Shown here in pieces: positions 52,375-63,201 of a stretch of 64,000 nt of DNA. The notes under the pieces were generated by a model. The model had not been told where the DNA came from. It made no database searches and saw only the letters and a list, made by a program, of their open reading frames with translations. Positions within the stretch are counted from its first letter, which is position 1, and each line of letters starts with the position of its first letter. The translations under genes and the position numbers were made by a program. The stretch is taken from NCBI GenBank assembly GCA_946894095.1, contig OX335663.1, positions 2,356,001 through 2,420,000 of the forward strand, read 5' to 3'. The stretch comes from Incurvaria masculella (Eukaryota; Arthropoda; Insecta; Lepidoptera; Incurvariidae).

Positions 52375-52850
52375 CCGGGAACTTGGATATAACTCAGAAA
52401 CTGGCAACACTGCGTGGTTGGAACATATGGCTGGAAAGAAGGGACCTCTCTTTCGTTCCATTCGAAATTTGAAATGTGCGTGCGCTTTGTTTCTTTTTAT
52501 GTGACTTTTTAATGGCGTCGTCAAAATAAGTGACTCACCAAGAACAACATAGATCTTGCACTACAACAACGCACCGGCGCATTCCTCCTTCATTGTGCAA
52601 AAGTTTTTGGCTAAAAGGCGTTCCAACGTTGCCGCACCTACCCTATAGCCCGAATATCGCCCCCTGCGTTCATGTGTTATCTGCAATTAAAAGACTTTCT
52701 ACTCTCGAACTTGTGATATTTCTCGCTGAAACTCCCACACCCCAGCTATATTGGCTCCCCTATTTCAACATATTGTTGTTCGAAAAAAAACAGGTTCGTC
52801 CACTGAAAATTTCGAATGCCTAAACAATAGCTGGGTTTTGTATTAACAGC
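52375..52850 (+). pseudogene. Mariner-like transposase relic
   Basis: Broken frames give YNNAPAHSSFIVQKFLAKR and then GVPTLPHLPYSPNIAPC, the second and third catalytic regions of a mariner transposase. Asp is replaced by Asn in both (DNAPAH to NNAPAH; SPD to SPN). It is a dead copy related to 49593-50370. Confidence 0.6.
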
Positions 52851-53430
52851 AGATGTCGTATTAACCATCCCCTCCAGGGGTATAACCGGTGGAATTTTTG
52901 ACATTAAATTTTAATTGGTGCGAATTTTTTCATTTATTGTTTCACATTTGATGCCGGTTCCATCCCAGTTCCGTAAAACAATTCAGATTACAACAGCAAA
53001 TATAAATGGCTCACTGCTGCTTGAAGCGTCCACTCATCGCAGACCGGTTGCCGCTCGTGAACTCGATCACATGTAAACAAAAGACGCGCGTGGCGAACGT
53101 GTCACTAGACCACTATTACTTATTCTGTGGTGGAGCGCGGTACTCACGCGCACGCCGCCTCTTGCGCATTTTGCATCCCTTCGCGAAACTTTAATCAATT
53201 TGTGCTTAAACAATTTAAATATTCCAATTCACAATTAATTAATATCTTGATTTGATTTAAATTCAAGGTTCCATTGCGCTTTAAAATGTTACCGAAAGTT
53301 TGAAGAAAAAAACAATTTATTAATGTTATTTAATTAACTGTACACAGTTAAATAATGTATTTTTTTCATGAACGGCACGATAGGGTGAGGTGATGGTCTT
53401 CCTGAACTTGTAAAAAATCCCCTCCCTTCA
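52851..53430. other. Intergenic sequence with a GC-rich patch at 53030-53180
   Basis: On the minus strand the patch contains ATG CGC AAG AGG CGG followed by a GTGAGT donor-like word at 53147-53142. Too little is present to call an exon. Confidence 0.2.
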
Positions 53431-53650
53431 GGGAAGTTACCACGGTAAATTAACACGCCGGGTAATCAGACAAGTTAGTGATCAAATAAATGTCAGTTAC
53501 TTGGCCTAATACCACGTCGTTTGATTTAATTTTTTTTTAGACTGGACATGGATGGATGGAAGTAACACACCTCATGGGAACTAGGTACCATGCAACTAAA
53601 CGTCAGATTGAATCACTTACTTGCCTGTTTAATTATCATGGGAACCACCT
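53431..53650. repeat. Decayed MITE and reversed SINE tail
   Basis: CACGCCGGGTAATCAG and TTGGCCTAATACCACGTCGT resemble 14160-14415. GACTGGACATGGATGGATGG is a SINE tail in reverse. Confidence 0.4.
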
Positions 53651-54737
53651 GGATAGATGTTCTTTCAGAAACGTTTTAGTGAATTTAAAACATCAAAATG
53701 TTTTCATAGACTGAGTTTCCCCCCGAGCTCTCTCCGTTTTTCGTTCATGAATAAAAAGTAAAACCTTAACAAAAGTGCCAGGCGTGGTTTAGGTATTTCG
53801 CAACACCATTGTCAAACACGCTAATGTGTCAGTATTTCGCATAAACAAATAACTCAACTCATGATTAGTGAAATTAATGTGTGCTGTGGCAACAAAACTA
53901 TTAGTGTTTGGTTAACACTGGTGTGTTAAATGTGTTAAAATCAGGGCTGTGAACCAATAGGTACGTTAATTTTATTATTTGTAACATGTTCAAAGATTAT
54001 TGAACCAGTTATTTAGAATGGTAATTCAATTTTACTCTTGTAGAGCTGTGAGAAGATTTGAATATATTTTTTTATCGCTCACCGGTCACATCGGTTCTAT
54101 TTACGAGAAAACTTGTTTTTTCGTGCCGCTTTATCCTTATTATCATAAATCTTCCATCGATTATGAGGCTAAATGTTTTTCCTGTTGCATATTCATTTGA
54201 AAAATCGCGACACTCATTTGGCGATCAACCTGGAACGGATAACCACGAATTCCCTAATCTCTCGAACAAAACGTGCGAGTTTACGCCGGTAACCCGCAGT
54301 GTTCTTTGTTGGATCAAGCGTGTTTATTTTTGTGGCGTTCGCAAAAGGAAGACACTGTTTTATCCTATATTAGGTTAACTACCAATCATCAATATAAGAT
54401 GCAGTTTTTTTTTATATTTTTGTTAAGATTTTTCTCAATTTTTGATTATTAGAAAGCTAAGTTAATTAGCCGTTATATCTTTGCTGTGACATTAGCCATC
54501 CTCTCCTGCACAGACTACATTTAAAAGTAATCAAGACCTCAGAAAAAAATCGGACTTCATTTAAATAAAAACAATTTGTAATAAATACAATTTTAATTTG
54601 ATTTTGATCTCTATGTTTTTCGGCAATGCGATGAAAAAAAATTAAATGCAATCAAAATATAAGTGCATTTAGCCGCTTTGACCATATTCCTTATAAACCA
54701 TATAACCCCGACACTCGATGGAAGGAATGCATTTATC
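53651..54737. other. Intergenic AT-rich sequence, nothing recognised
   Basis: An open frame at 54058-54378 is AT-biased and unsupported. Confidence 0.3.
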
Positions 54738-55037
54738 TCAAAAACCGGCCAAGTGCGAGTCGGACTCGCACACGAAGGGTTCCGTGCCATCGTACAAGAA
54801 TTAAGAACAATAAATCACGTTTTTTGTATTGGGCCCCCCTTCAATTTTTAATATTTTTAATTTTACCTATTTGTTGTTATAGCGGCAAAATAAATACACA
54901 TTCTGTGAAAATGTCAGCTGCCTACCTATTACGGTTCATGAGATACAGCCCTGTGACAGACGGACGGACGGACGGACGGACACCGGAGGCTTAGTAATAG
55001 GGTTCCGTGGGCACCCTTTGGGTACGGAGCCCTAAAA
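54738..55037 (+). repeat. (ACGG)n-bearing repeat, copy 8
   Basis: Full length and well preserved. It ends 84 bp before the ATG of the candidate first exon. Confidence 0.88.
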
Positions 55038-55120
55038 ATCGCCTGTTCGATCTATGGCTCGTGTAAGCGTAGCTTTACATGCATTCGTTAACGTTTGAGT
55101 GCGCGCGCAGTGTCCCCGAG

Positions 55121-55223
55121 ATGAAGACCAGCCTGGTGGTACTGCTGGCGGCGGCGACCGCGGTGGTGGCAGAGCGAGCCACCCTGGAGAACACTGGCAT
55201 CCCGGCAGGTCTCTTCTCCAAAT
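55121..55223 (+). CDS. Candidate first coding exon of a secreted protein, identity unknown
   Basis: ATG at 55121 starts MKTSLVVLLAAATAVVAERA then TLENTGIPAGLFSK, a textbook signal peptide with cleavage likely after VVA. The exon ends in phase 1 at a consensus donor (AAAT|GTAAGTAC). Codons are G/C-rich at third positions, like the neto exons and unlike the surroundings. An in-frame ATG at 55079 would add 14 residues and spoil the signal peptide, so 55121 is preferred. The word GCGCGCAG just upstream could be a splice acceptor. No following exon was found in the remaining 8.8 kb, which is repeat-filled. The family is not recognised. Confidence 0.5.
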
Positions 55224-55312
55224 GTAAGTACACAATGCATGGGACGCAATATCTGGCATGGTTACAGCCAGCCAGCATGGAAGGTCTGGGGCAGAACAAA
55301 GCAAGAACGTAT

Positions 55313-55597
55313 CGGGGGTTCCATTCAGTGAAAGAGTTGGTTCGAATTCGTCACTAATTCAACTCACTTTTTTAAATAGTAATGTTTCTACACTTCTTGA
55401 ACGTCATTAAAGTTAGATAAAAATCTGGTCCGTCCCGTAAATACGTCGGAAGTATAAATAACGGTTCCGTTATTTAAATAATAATTTATTTCCCAGCCAT
55501 TTTTAGGTTAACTCACTCCCGAATTCGAACTCACTCTTACTCTGAATGGACCCCTGAATGGAACTCGAACTCACTCTTACTCTGAATGGACCCCCTG
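55313..55597. repeat. GGGGGTCCATTCAG MITE, copy 8, with duplicated right end
   Basis: Family interior throughout. The last 40 bp (CGAACTCACTCTTACTCTGA) are repeated. It lies in what would be intron 1 of the candidate gene. Confidence 0.75.
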
Positions 55598-55696
55598 TAC
55601 ATACTTGCTTAGTAATACCAAAAGTGAACAAATCGCTGGTTGCATTTCATAGTTGTAGACGATTTAGATATAACTTTAGGTATATTCAAGTTTTTT

Positions 55697-55941
55697 TTTT
55701 TCAATTTTAGTAAGAAGTAAGAAAGAAAAAGTAGTAAGCATTATTTCATTGTAATAAACTGACTTAAAACTAAAATAATAATTTTAAAAAAACAGAAGGA
55801 AGTTCTAAATAAAATAATTCCTCCAGACCAGCTGATTCCGCCACAATGCTAATACGCTGGCTGCATTGCCTCTATGAATTTCGAGACCAACACGCTGTAC
55901 AAAGAAAGACTGGACGCGCTGATCGCCCGATTTTTCAAGTA
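55697..55941 (-). mobile_element. 5'-truncated retroelement tail with poly(A)
   Basis: Reading the minus strand from 55941: an open frame with FVQRVGLEIHRGNAASVLAL then WRNQLVWRNYFI and a stop, a short AT-rich 3' UTR and an A run (T run at 55691-55702). TTCAAG flanks both sides. This looks like the 3' end of a LINE ORF. Confidence 0.5.
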
Positions 55942-55948
55942 TTTAATT

Positions 55949-56217
55949 AAAAAACCGGCCAAGTGCGAGTCGGACTCGCACACGAAGGGTTCCGTACCAT
56001 CGTACAAAATTAACCACAAAAAAATCATCTTTTGGTTACATTATTTTTTGTTATACCGGCAAAATAAATACAAACTCTGTCCAAATTTCAGCTGCCTACC
56101 TATTACGGTTCATGAGATACAGCCCTGTGACAAAAGGACTGACGGACGGACGGACGGACGGACGAACAGACGGATGGACGGACGGACAGCGGAGGCTTAG
56201 TAATAGGGTTCCGTTGG
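55949..56217 (+). repeat. (ACGG)n-bearing repeat, copy 9, 3' end lost
   Basis: Starts CCGGCCAAGTGCGAGTCGGA. The ACGG run contains ACGA/GACAG variants. It ends at GGGTTCCGTTGG. Confidence 0.85.
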
Positions 56218-56520
56218 AATATGTCCAGACAATTTGTATATTCATCAGCAGGTACACACCAACATTTATTTTATATAGCTTATCTAGCTCACGCAACAAC
56301 TTGGCGCAGGCAGACCGATATATCTAGCATCAGAGGGTTGGTCTCTAACATGTGAACCCAGATGCACCCATTTACCTTATCGTGGCCAAAAATGTCGTGA
56401 CCTCCCGGAATATGTAGAACAGGATGTAATTATTCTAGTCAAGAGTTTGCACACATTATGATGTTTAGTGTGATCAGTAGTTATCTATCAACCAATTCAA
56501 ACTAATTTGTATGTACACTA

Positions 56521-57271
56521 TGATCAATAAGTTCCGCGAATTTGTAGTTTGAATTAAACTCTATTGAACAAAGAATTTGTTTGCAGTTTTGTGTTACCAA
56601 CGAAATCTCTTGTGCTGATGCATTCAAAATGCTACAAAAAGCCTACGGGGACTCTGCTCTCTCAAAAACAAGAGTATACGAGTGGTATTCGTCGTTCAAA
56701 AATGGTCTCAAAGAAGTTGACGATGCACCTCGTCGTGGACGCCCTTTAACATCAACTACCGAAGATAACGTCGACAAAGTTCAAGAAATCGTACTCGAAA
56801 ATCGTCAAACAGTCAATAAGGAGTACTACCTGGCCGTAATTAAGCGTTTGAGAGATGCTGTGCGTAGAAAACGACCGGAATTGTGGCAAAACAACTCATG
56901 GATCTTGCACCATGAAAATGCTCCGTCTCACAAAGCGCGCATCGTGACCGATTATTTGACCAAACATACTGTAAATACAATCCAACAGGCACCGTATTCT
57001 CCGGATATGGCACCATGTAACTTTTTCCTGTTCTTAAAACTTAAATTACCCCTTCGTGGATAGAGATTTTCGAGCATCGATGAAATAAAAGAAAATGCGA
57101 CGAAGGCATTGAAAGCCATTCCTTCACCGGACTATCAAAAGTGTATGGAAGAATGGGTTAAGCGTTGGCGTATGTGCATCGCTTCAGACGGTTGTTATTT
57201 TGAAGGTGATAAAATAAATGTATCCGAAAATTAACACTTTTTTTCCTATAATTCCCGGAACTTTTTGATCA
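56521..57271 (+). mobile_element. Deleted mariner transposon (mariner copy 1)
   Basis: The terminal repeats TGATCAATAAGTTCCGCGAA and the complement of TTCCCGGAACTTTTTGATCA are nearly identical inverted copies, flanked by TA (56519-56520 and 57272-57273). At 751 bp it is about 0.5 kb shorter than a complete mariner. Confidence 0.85.
56581..57234 (+). pseudogene. Mariner transposase, internally deleted and nonsense-mutated
   Basis: The N-terminal helix-turn-helix region (KTRVYEWYSSFKNGL then KEVDDAPRRGRP) joins the C-terminal catalytic half after a deletion. The second catalytic region reads WILHHENAPSH, with Glu where mariners have Asp. The third reads YSPDMAPCNFFLF, with Asn where the catalytic Asp is expected. 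An in-frame TAG (57061) interrupts LKLPLRG, after which the frame continues FSSIDEIKENATKALKAIPS to TAA. The product cannot be active. Confidence 0.85.
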
Positions 57272-57274
57272 TAG

Positions 57275-57603
57275 TATTATGTACATATCGAGGAAAATAT
57301 ATATGACAACAACACGGCGAAGTTTCTCGTTGGATCTCCCTCGCCAGACCGGCAGACAAACACATTGTTGAAGAATCCAAGTGTGGAGTAATAGATCGAA
57401 TGGAGGAAATAAAAAAAACTGAAACTGAAACAGGAAACTTTGTCATCACATGCCAGGATATTTTCTGACAGCTGATCTTATAATACGTTTGGTTAGGAAT
57501 TCCAAATTCAAATTTGTTTCAAATTTTGGCTTGAGTATTTGGGTTTCGAATGTATTGATTCATTTGTTTTCGAGTCATTTGTTTTTTCTTTGACATTGTT
57601 ATG
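57275..57603. other. Intergenic sequence, nothing recognised
   Basis: AT-rich flank between mariner copy 1 and a small MITE. Confidence 0.3.
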
Positions 57604-57605
57604 TA

Positions 57606-57747
57606 CAGTCGTTTCATCTGAAATCTATACACCGGAAATAGAGACAAATTTGAGGTCTCTTTCTGACATGCTGACGTCAACCATAGAGTAAAAGGGACTT
57701 AGGAATTTCTTCTCTTTCCAGTGTATACATTTAATAGGAAACGACTG
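57606..57747. repeat. Tc1/mariner-type MITE, 142 bp, TA target duplication
   Basis: Ends CAGTCGTTTC and GAAACGACTG are perfect inverted repeats, extending imperfectly to about 45 bp. TA flanks both sides. It lies 8 bp before the start codon of mariner copy 2. Confidence 0.75.
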
Positions 57748-57755
57748 TACACAGT

Positions 57756-58560
57756 ATGGAAAACTTGAAATTGCTTTGCGTTATTTACGAACATGAGTTT
57801 GACTGTGGCACCAGTGCTGCAGAAAGAGCTGAAAGGATTAATGGTATGTATGGGGAAGTTACTGTAAAAGAAAACACGATACGTTTTTGGTTCCAAAGTT
57901 TTCGTTCTGGAAATTTTGACCTACAGAACAAACCTTGTGGACGGCCAGAGAAACTAGTTGACAATAAGGAATTAAAAGTGACCATGCAAGCAGATCCATT
58001 GAAATCCGTCCGATCCGTCAGATTAGCGCCAGGCTTCGGTGTGAATGATCATATATTTTGTACTAATTTGAAAGAAATTAGAAAAATAAAAAAGTTCTAA
58101 ATATGGGTGCCACATGAATTGAGTGAAGGACGCCAACAAACACGCGTCGAGCGATGCGTCGCATTATTCTACACATTCGTCACAATAACGAGGGGATTTT
58201 GTATCGTATCCTTACTTCAGGAGAACCGGCCAAATTCTGACCTAAGCGAAAGTTGAGTCAGAAAATGGTACTGGTGGGTGTCTGGTAGACCAGTCCTGGT
58301 GTCATCCACTACAGTTCCCTGAGACCTGGCCAGACGATTACGGCTGACCAGTATTGTCAACAATTCTACACCATGATGGGAAAGATAGCCGTCAAACAAC
58401 CGAGACTGCTCAATTTCTCTAGCCCACTGCTGCTTCAGGACAACGCTAGACCACACAATTCACAACAAACGATCGCTAAATTAGAGGAGGTGGGATTGGA
58501 ATGTCTCCGACACGTGAGCCTTCCCGCTCAACTCCCCATGCATACGGGGAAGAAGATCAT
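57756..58560 (+). pseudogene. Decayed mariner transposase (mariner copy 2)
   Basis: The frame 57756-58100 covers the N-terminal DNA-binding half (NTIRFWFQSFRSGNFDLQNK, PCGRPEKLVDNKELK). After frameshifts the rest continues: WVPHELSEGRQ, RRIILHIRHNNEGILYRI, then frame 58373-58633 with LLLQDNARPHNSQQTIAKLE. The DNARPH catalytic Asp is kept, but frameshifts and stops kill it. It is a different mariner lineage from copy 1. Confidence 0.75.
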
Positions 58561-59200
58561 GCGTATATTACTTGTCAGCCATCCAATATTATACCCAAAA
58601 CTGCTTTATTTGATCGAACTAGATGTCTGTTGACCATTGGTATTGTAAAATACTATTTGGTTTTTAAGTCATAAGGTCAGAAAGATCGAATAGTTCGCGC
58701 GTTTTATTCAAATACTTTGGACGTGGATTACTAAACGATACAACAAAAATATCTTAAAATGGTTAGTCATCAGACCTAGCCCTTGTCATGAATGATTAAT
58801 AATCAATTTGGTTTTTGTTTGATTTTTGACTACAGCGGTCGTGATTTATTTTAAGCTATAAGTCGTTTTGTAATTAAATGTTTAGTAAATCTTGCCAAAT
58901 CAAACACTATGCGCATTGTCTGCTTTGTGGACATGTTGCATCCTCCTCATCACGGAGCCTGTCTTATTCTTTGAAACAGAGAAGGTCCCAGAGCGTAACA
59001 GCACGGTTTTGTACCGTGACCGCGAAAGAGTTAGTCCCGCCGGGTTGGGCCACCTTCACCAAAAAATCCATTCCGATGATTCCGATGAGGCACTCAAATC
59101 CGCCTTTAAAGATTTCTCGCTCTCAAAATTTTTTTACCAAAAGAATCAATGAAAAATGGCAAAAGGTTAACAATGGTACATACTTTTATTGATTCAATAT
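58561..59200. repeat. Repeat flank shared with 7850-8230
   Basis: GATTTTTGACTACAGCGGTC and CATCACGGAGCCTGTCTTAT match the first region, so the mariner copy and its flank were duplicated together or the element extends this far. Confidence 0.5.
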
Positions 59201-60294
59201 ATAATTTAAAATTTGTTTTTTCGTTTTATTTTTCCCATACAAAACGCCAATTTTATATGTTAGCACCTATTATTCGTTTTTTTTTTTATTTGAATGTCTC
59301 TTCATAGGCACGTATTATTCTAATCGAGTATGTATACATAAACTCACTTGACTTAAATAGTTTACGGAAAGCTTTTAAACTGCTTAGAAGTATGTGAGTA
59401 CGTGTTAAGTTTAATAATTTACTTCTATATAAATAAACCTCAACATATCGTGTTTACGTGCATATTATTTATACATTTATAAATTTGATTTTAAGATCAA
59501 GATGACATAATAATAAATTCAAAGCCGGATCGAATTTCAAATGGAATGTATAAATACTCGCGTGCATAAAAATAAAATGGCGAACGAATTAAAAAATAGA
59601 AGCAGATTTTGACAGCATTCCTTGTTGGATATGTGCGACGTGTCATCCGTGATAATATCATAAAACTTTAGGTGATTTTTTTTTGGTTGTCTGTGTTTTA
59701 CTACCGTATCAAGGTTTGGCTACCTACCGAATATATTCTTTGCTACCGATCCAACGATGGCTTGCGCGCAGCTTCATTTCCAAATATCCACTTAGCCAAC
59801 TCATGCGCAGGGCTTGTGTAAACGATAAGAGAATAGTTGTTGTTATGATGGCACAATATAATACAGAATTCACGTTTTCCTTCTATACTAGCCTTGACTT
59901 CACGTTACAACAATTAACGCAGTCATCACACGCCTACATGATAATGTGTTATGACCCGAAGCCTACCTAGCGATCTATAGTGTCAAAGACCGGATTTGAG
60001 TTCTGAGTTCTGCCTTTTTGAGCATACATTTATTGAAATATTGAAACTATAAATTGAAAGACATCTATTACTAGGTTGAAGTGAAAGAGGTCACTGAAAG
60101 GTTGACGATATTGGGTTAACTTTATTTATTTGTTTATTTATGAAGGGTGTTAACGGAGGTATGATCGAAAAGTTAAGCAGGTATTCCTAGGCACATTTGG
60201 AGCAAAAAAGCTAGTAATCCATGCAACAAAATGTTATTAACATCAGTTATTCCACCCCATGTATTTTTCGTTTTCGAGAAATGCAGGTTTAAAT
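59201..60294. other. Intergenic AT-rich sequence, nothing recognised
   Basis: Short open frames at 59683-59970 lack support. Confidence 0.3.
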
Positions 60295-60545
60295 GAAAAA
60301 GGTTTTAGATTTTTTGAAAAATGTGACGGCTTTTCACGCGGCGGGAGGAGACATTCTTCGACGTTTCGAGCTGATCGTTCTAACCATTGTCAAGGAGGCA
60401 TCGGCCACGTTCGTAGGCAGCCTCTCTGATGAACGTGGCGGATGCCTCCTTGACAACGGGCTGAACGATCAGCTCGAAACGTCGGAGAATGTCTCCTCCC
60501 GCCGCGTGAAAAGCCGTAACATTTTTCAAATCTCAAAAGTATCAT
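60295..60545. repeat. Large foldback (about 115-bp arms)
   Basis: GTGACGGCTTTTCACGCGGC through GGAGGCATCGGCCACGTTCG mirrors CGAACGTGG-type sequence through GCGTGAAAAGCCGTAAC. The word GACGTTTCGA occurs in the arms, as in the foldback at 26591. Confidence 0.85.
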
Positions 60546-60794
60546 AAGGTTTGAGATTTTTTCATCCAGGCAATTGTTAAAAATACGTTCCTAGCTCATC
60601 GGAAAGTTGGTTGATAATGGACTGAAAAATGTGTGCCGAATAGACAAATCAATAAACAGAATGACAAGAAAGACATTATCACATTTTTTTTAAGTCTTAA
60701 TGCTTCCTACTTCCTATGATAAATGTGTAAAAATCACCTTGACATTTAGAAAAAAAATATCCTTATTACCATCATACATACAGAGCCAGTAGTC

Positions 60795-61095
60795 TCAGTT
60801 CTCACCTATATTGGCGTTTACGTAACTTCGAAGTTCCGTAAAAACGTCACACTCCATACAAGTTTTTACTAGATATTCTGTGGTTTTACTTCTTCAAGCT
60901 GTCAAAGTCAAACTCGGAATTCCGATTTGTATGAAAACTCGGAGTCGGAGTAAGCTGTCAAATCAAGCTCGGACTCGCAAATGTTAGTTCGCTTAACGCC
61001 CGCTGCGCGCGCTCTTTAATTTCTCCATACATTTGAAAACGCCAGTCGATCGGTTTGCCGTAACGCCAATTTAGGTGACAACTGAGACTACCGGC
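60795..61095. repeat. GTTGTCACCTAAATTGGCGT-family MITE, uninterrupted copy
   Basis: CTCAGTTCTCACCTATATTG and GCCAATTTAGGTGACAACTG ends are inverted. This is the family reference within the window. Confidence 0.7.
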
Positions 61096-61279
61096 TCAGA
61101 ATGTTAATGTATGTATGTTCGAAACGTTCACCAGGTATTTCTAGGCAGATTTGGAGCAAAAATACTTTAATGGCATCTGTCAATGAATTGAGTGTTCCGG
61201 AACTTTAAAAAACCTTGTTGTCCCACTGCATTTCTTCCCGTGCGTTTCGTGAAAGGTGACAAAGGAATTCGTGGTTAAT

Positions 61280-61517
61280 ATTTTAGATTCCATCCAAAAC
61301 TTTAGATCCCTTTTCTTACTTTCTAGGTGGCAGGGTTAATCCCTTCCGGGCTGGCACCATCGCATTGGATGAACCATGATTGAAGCGGCATTTAAATTTG
61401 TCCGTACTTTCCATCCAGTACAATGTGGTCGTGCATGGAACCAGTTTCCATGTGGTGTCTTGGTTTTATATCAGTTTGGCTGCGGTATTAACCATTCCCG
61501 TCCAGCTACATTAAAAA
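61280..61517 (+). repeat. Headless SINE body
   Basis: GGCACCATCGCATTGGATGA, CCATCCAGTACAATGTGGTC and a short A-rich end. Confidence 0.6.
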
Positions 61518-61687
61518 GCGGTGCCATCATGAGTTATTAGTTTTGGGTGGCATTCGTCTTCCACTTGGTATATTTTCAAATGCCCATGGGCGCCAGTCTC
61601 GTTTAAATCAATCAATAACCATCAATCAATCAATAACAAAAATCAGACATGGTGGATCCATCGTTAACCTATCAATTCCCCATACTA
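61518..61687. other. Intergenic, CAATCAATAA repeats
   Basis: ATCAATCAATAAC words repeat at about 61608-61636. Confidence 0.4.
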
Positions 61688-61808
61688 CTACGTATTCAGA
61701 AGCACCTGTCAAAATTTAGAATGAGATTAGCACCGGACTAACCATACAAAAACCGGTTTAGTCCCGCGGTTTAAAGTAAGTCTGCCCACTCTGAATACTC
61801 GTACAACA
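61688..61808. repeat. Short MITE, inverted relative to 1778-1886
   Basis: Left end TACGTATTCAGAAG and right end CTCTGAATACTCGTA. The centre ACTAACCATACAAAAACCGG is the reverse of copy 1. Confidence 0.55.
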
Positions 61809-62678
61809 GTATATGTTTTGCTAGGTTTTTGAAAATTTTGCTTCTGAAATATATGGCCAAGACCTTCGTCTGTATGTTGTGCCAAGGTTTTTTGGCATAA
61901 TCCTTCTCAATACGCCACACTACAATTATTTCGATAATATGCAGTCTTGAATTGTTGTTTGTTTTGTTGCAAATAGTGTGTTTCCACTGTTGAAACAGTA
62001 GACATCTAATGAACGCTAGTATGTACTGTGCAATTATGTAAATAAAACACATTATTTCGTAATCAGTAAAGTTTTATTAATGTTTGAAGTGCAGTAGTGT
62101 TCTGTCGGATATATCCGACGATGGCGCCTGCAGAATGCCTTGCTCTGACGGATATATACGTTCCTGGCGGGAAAAGGGTTGATTAACTTTTGGATTGGAA
62201 AAGTTGTCTTTTTTTACTGTCATTTTAGAAAATAAATACTGGAAAATACACATATTCACATAAAATAAAAAACATACGGACATAGAATCAAGCTTTTTCG
62301 AGTGATTTAAAAACTGACAGTAGGAAACCGTTAGGGGAAGAAGATCTCGTTAGTTTTATTGTCGGTCGGTGTGCACAATTGTGCTTAGGCCAATGGACAA
62401 TGAAATAATTTCTTAAAATTTTAAAATCTCACAGTCCCGCTACCTCTACGAATTGAACCACTTTTCTTAAACAATATATTTCATGCTTTCTTGCATTTGA
62501 ATGAACTGCCAAGTTATTTACCTCAATTACCTTTATTAGCCGCATAATATGATAATAGCAGCCTTCTGGTACCGGTGTAACCGCGTCACCCTGACACGCG
62601 CTAATGACGTTGCACTGTCAAGCGGATTGATCGCGGAACGGGTAACTACTGGAGTTGCCCATAATGTGATTCGTAGCC
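61809..62678. other. Intergenic sequence, nothing recognised
   Basis: A 13-bp palindromic pair GGATATATCCG / CGGATATAT occurs near 62110-62160. No gene support. Confidence 0.3.
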
Positions 62679-62954
62679 AAGTGTACCCAGCACTGCATTT
62701 CACATATAATATTTTATTTTATTTTTATTCAGGAAACAGTCTTAAAACTAACTAATAACAAAAATTTTAGTCTATTTATTTATTTATTTATTTATTTGGA
62801 AAAGCGAACAGGTACAGACATGATTAACATACAAAAAACAATTAAATACTAATTTACTAGATATGTACCCAGCACTGCATTTCACATATAATATTTTATT
62901 TTATTTTTATTCAGGAAACAGTCTTAAAACTAACTAATAACAAAAATTTTAATA
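62679..62954. repeat. 90-bp direct repeat flanking a (TTTA)n run
   Basis: 62679-62770 and 62864-62954 are almost identical (GTACCCAGCACTGCATTTCA through ACTAATAACAAAAATTTT). A TTTA microsatellite and about 60 bp lie between. Confidence 0.8.
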
Positions 62955-63201
62955 AAGCTTAAACCAGCAAAGTTTCCATTAACATAGTAATACTAAATAC
63001 ATAGGCAAAATGAAATGCTTGAATAGCAGATATCTAACAAATTAACAAAATAAAAAAGAAGCAGTTTCTCTACAAAATAATAAAAAACTGCAACAGTTAA
63101 AATACTAACAAAATATTAAGCAATATTGAACAAAAGGAAAAACAAAAAAATAATGTTTCCTAAACGTTGTTAAAAAATGATCGAAAAGAAGAGGAGCAAA
63201 A
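62955..63201 (-). other. Probable 3' UTR of the minus-strand LINE
   Basis: AT-rich sequence downstream of the LINE stop codon. Confidence 0.4.

Larger units (their letters stand above)
55596..56417. mobile_element. Long-TIR element, copy 3, interrupted twice
   Basis: TACATACTTGCTTAGTAATA through AACTTTAGGTATATTCAAG and TTCATCAGCAGGTACACACC through CGTGACCTCCCGGAATATG match 6960-7325. Insertions at 55697-55941 and 55949-56217 split it. Confidence 0.65.

Noticed and set aside
53142..53169. Minus-strand first exon (ATG CGC AAG AGG ... GTGAGT)
   Set aside because: Only about seven codons, no recognisable protein and no second exon. Kept only as a note in the feature list.
55874..55960. Possible second exon of the 55121 gene (plus-strand frame with NFETNTLYKERLDALIARFF)
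   Set aside because: The minus strand of the same DNA encodes a LINE-like C-terminus with a poly(A) tail and flanking TTCAAG duplications, so this plus-strand frame is its shadow. The joined frame would also meet TAA early.
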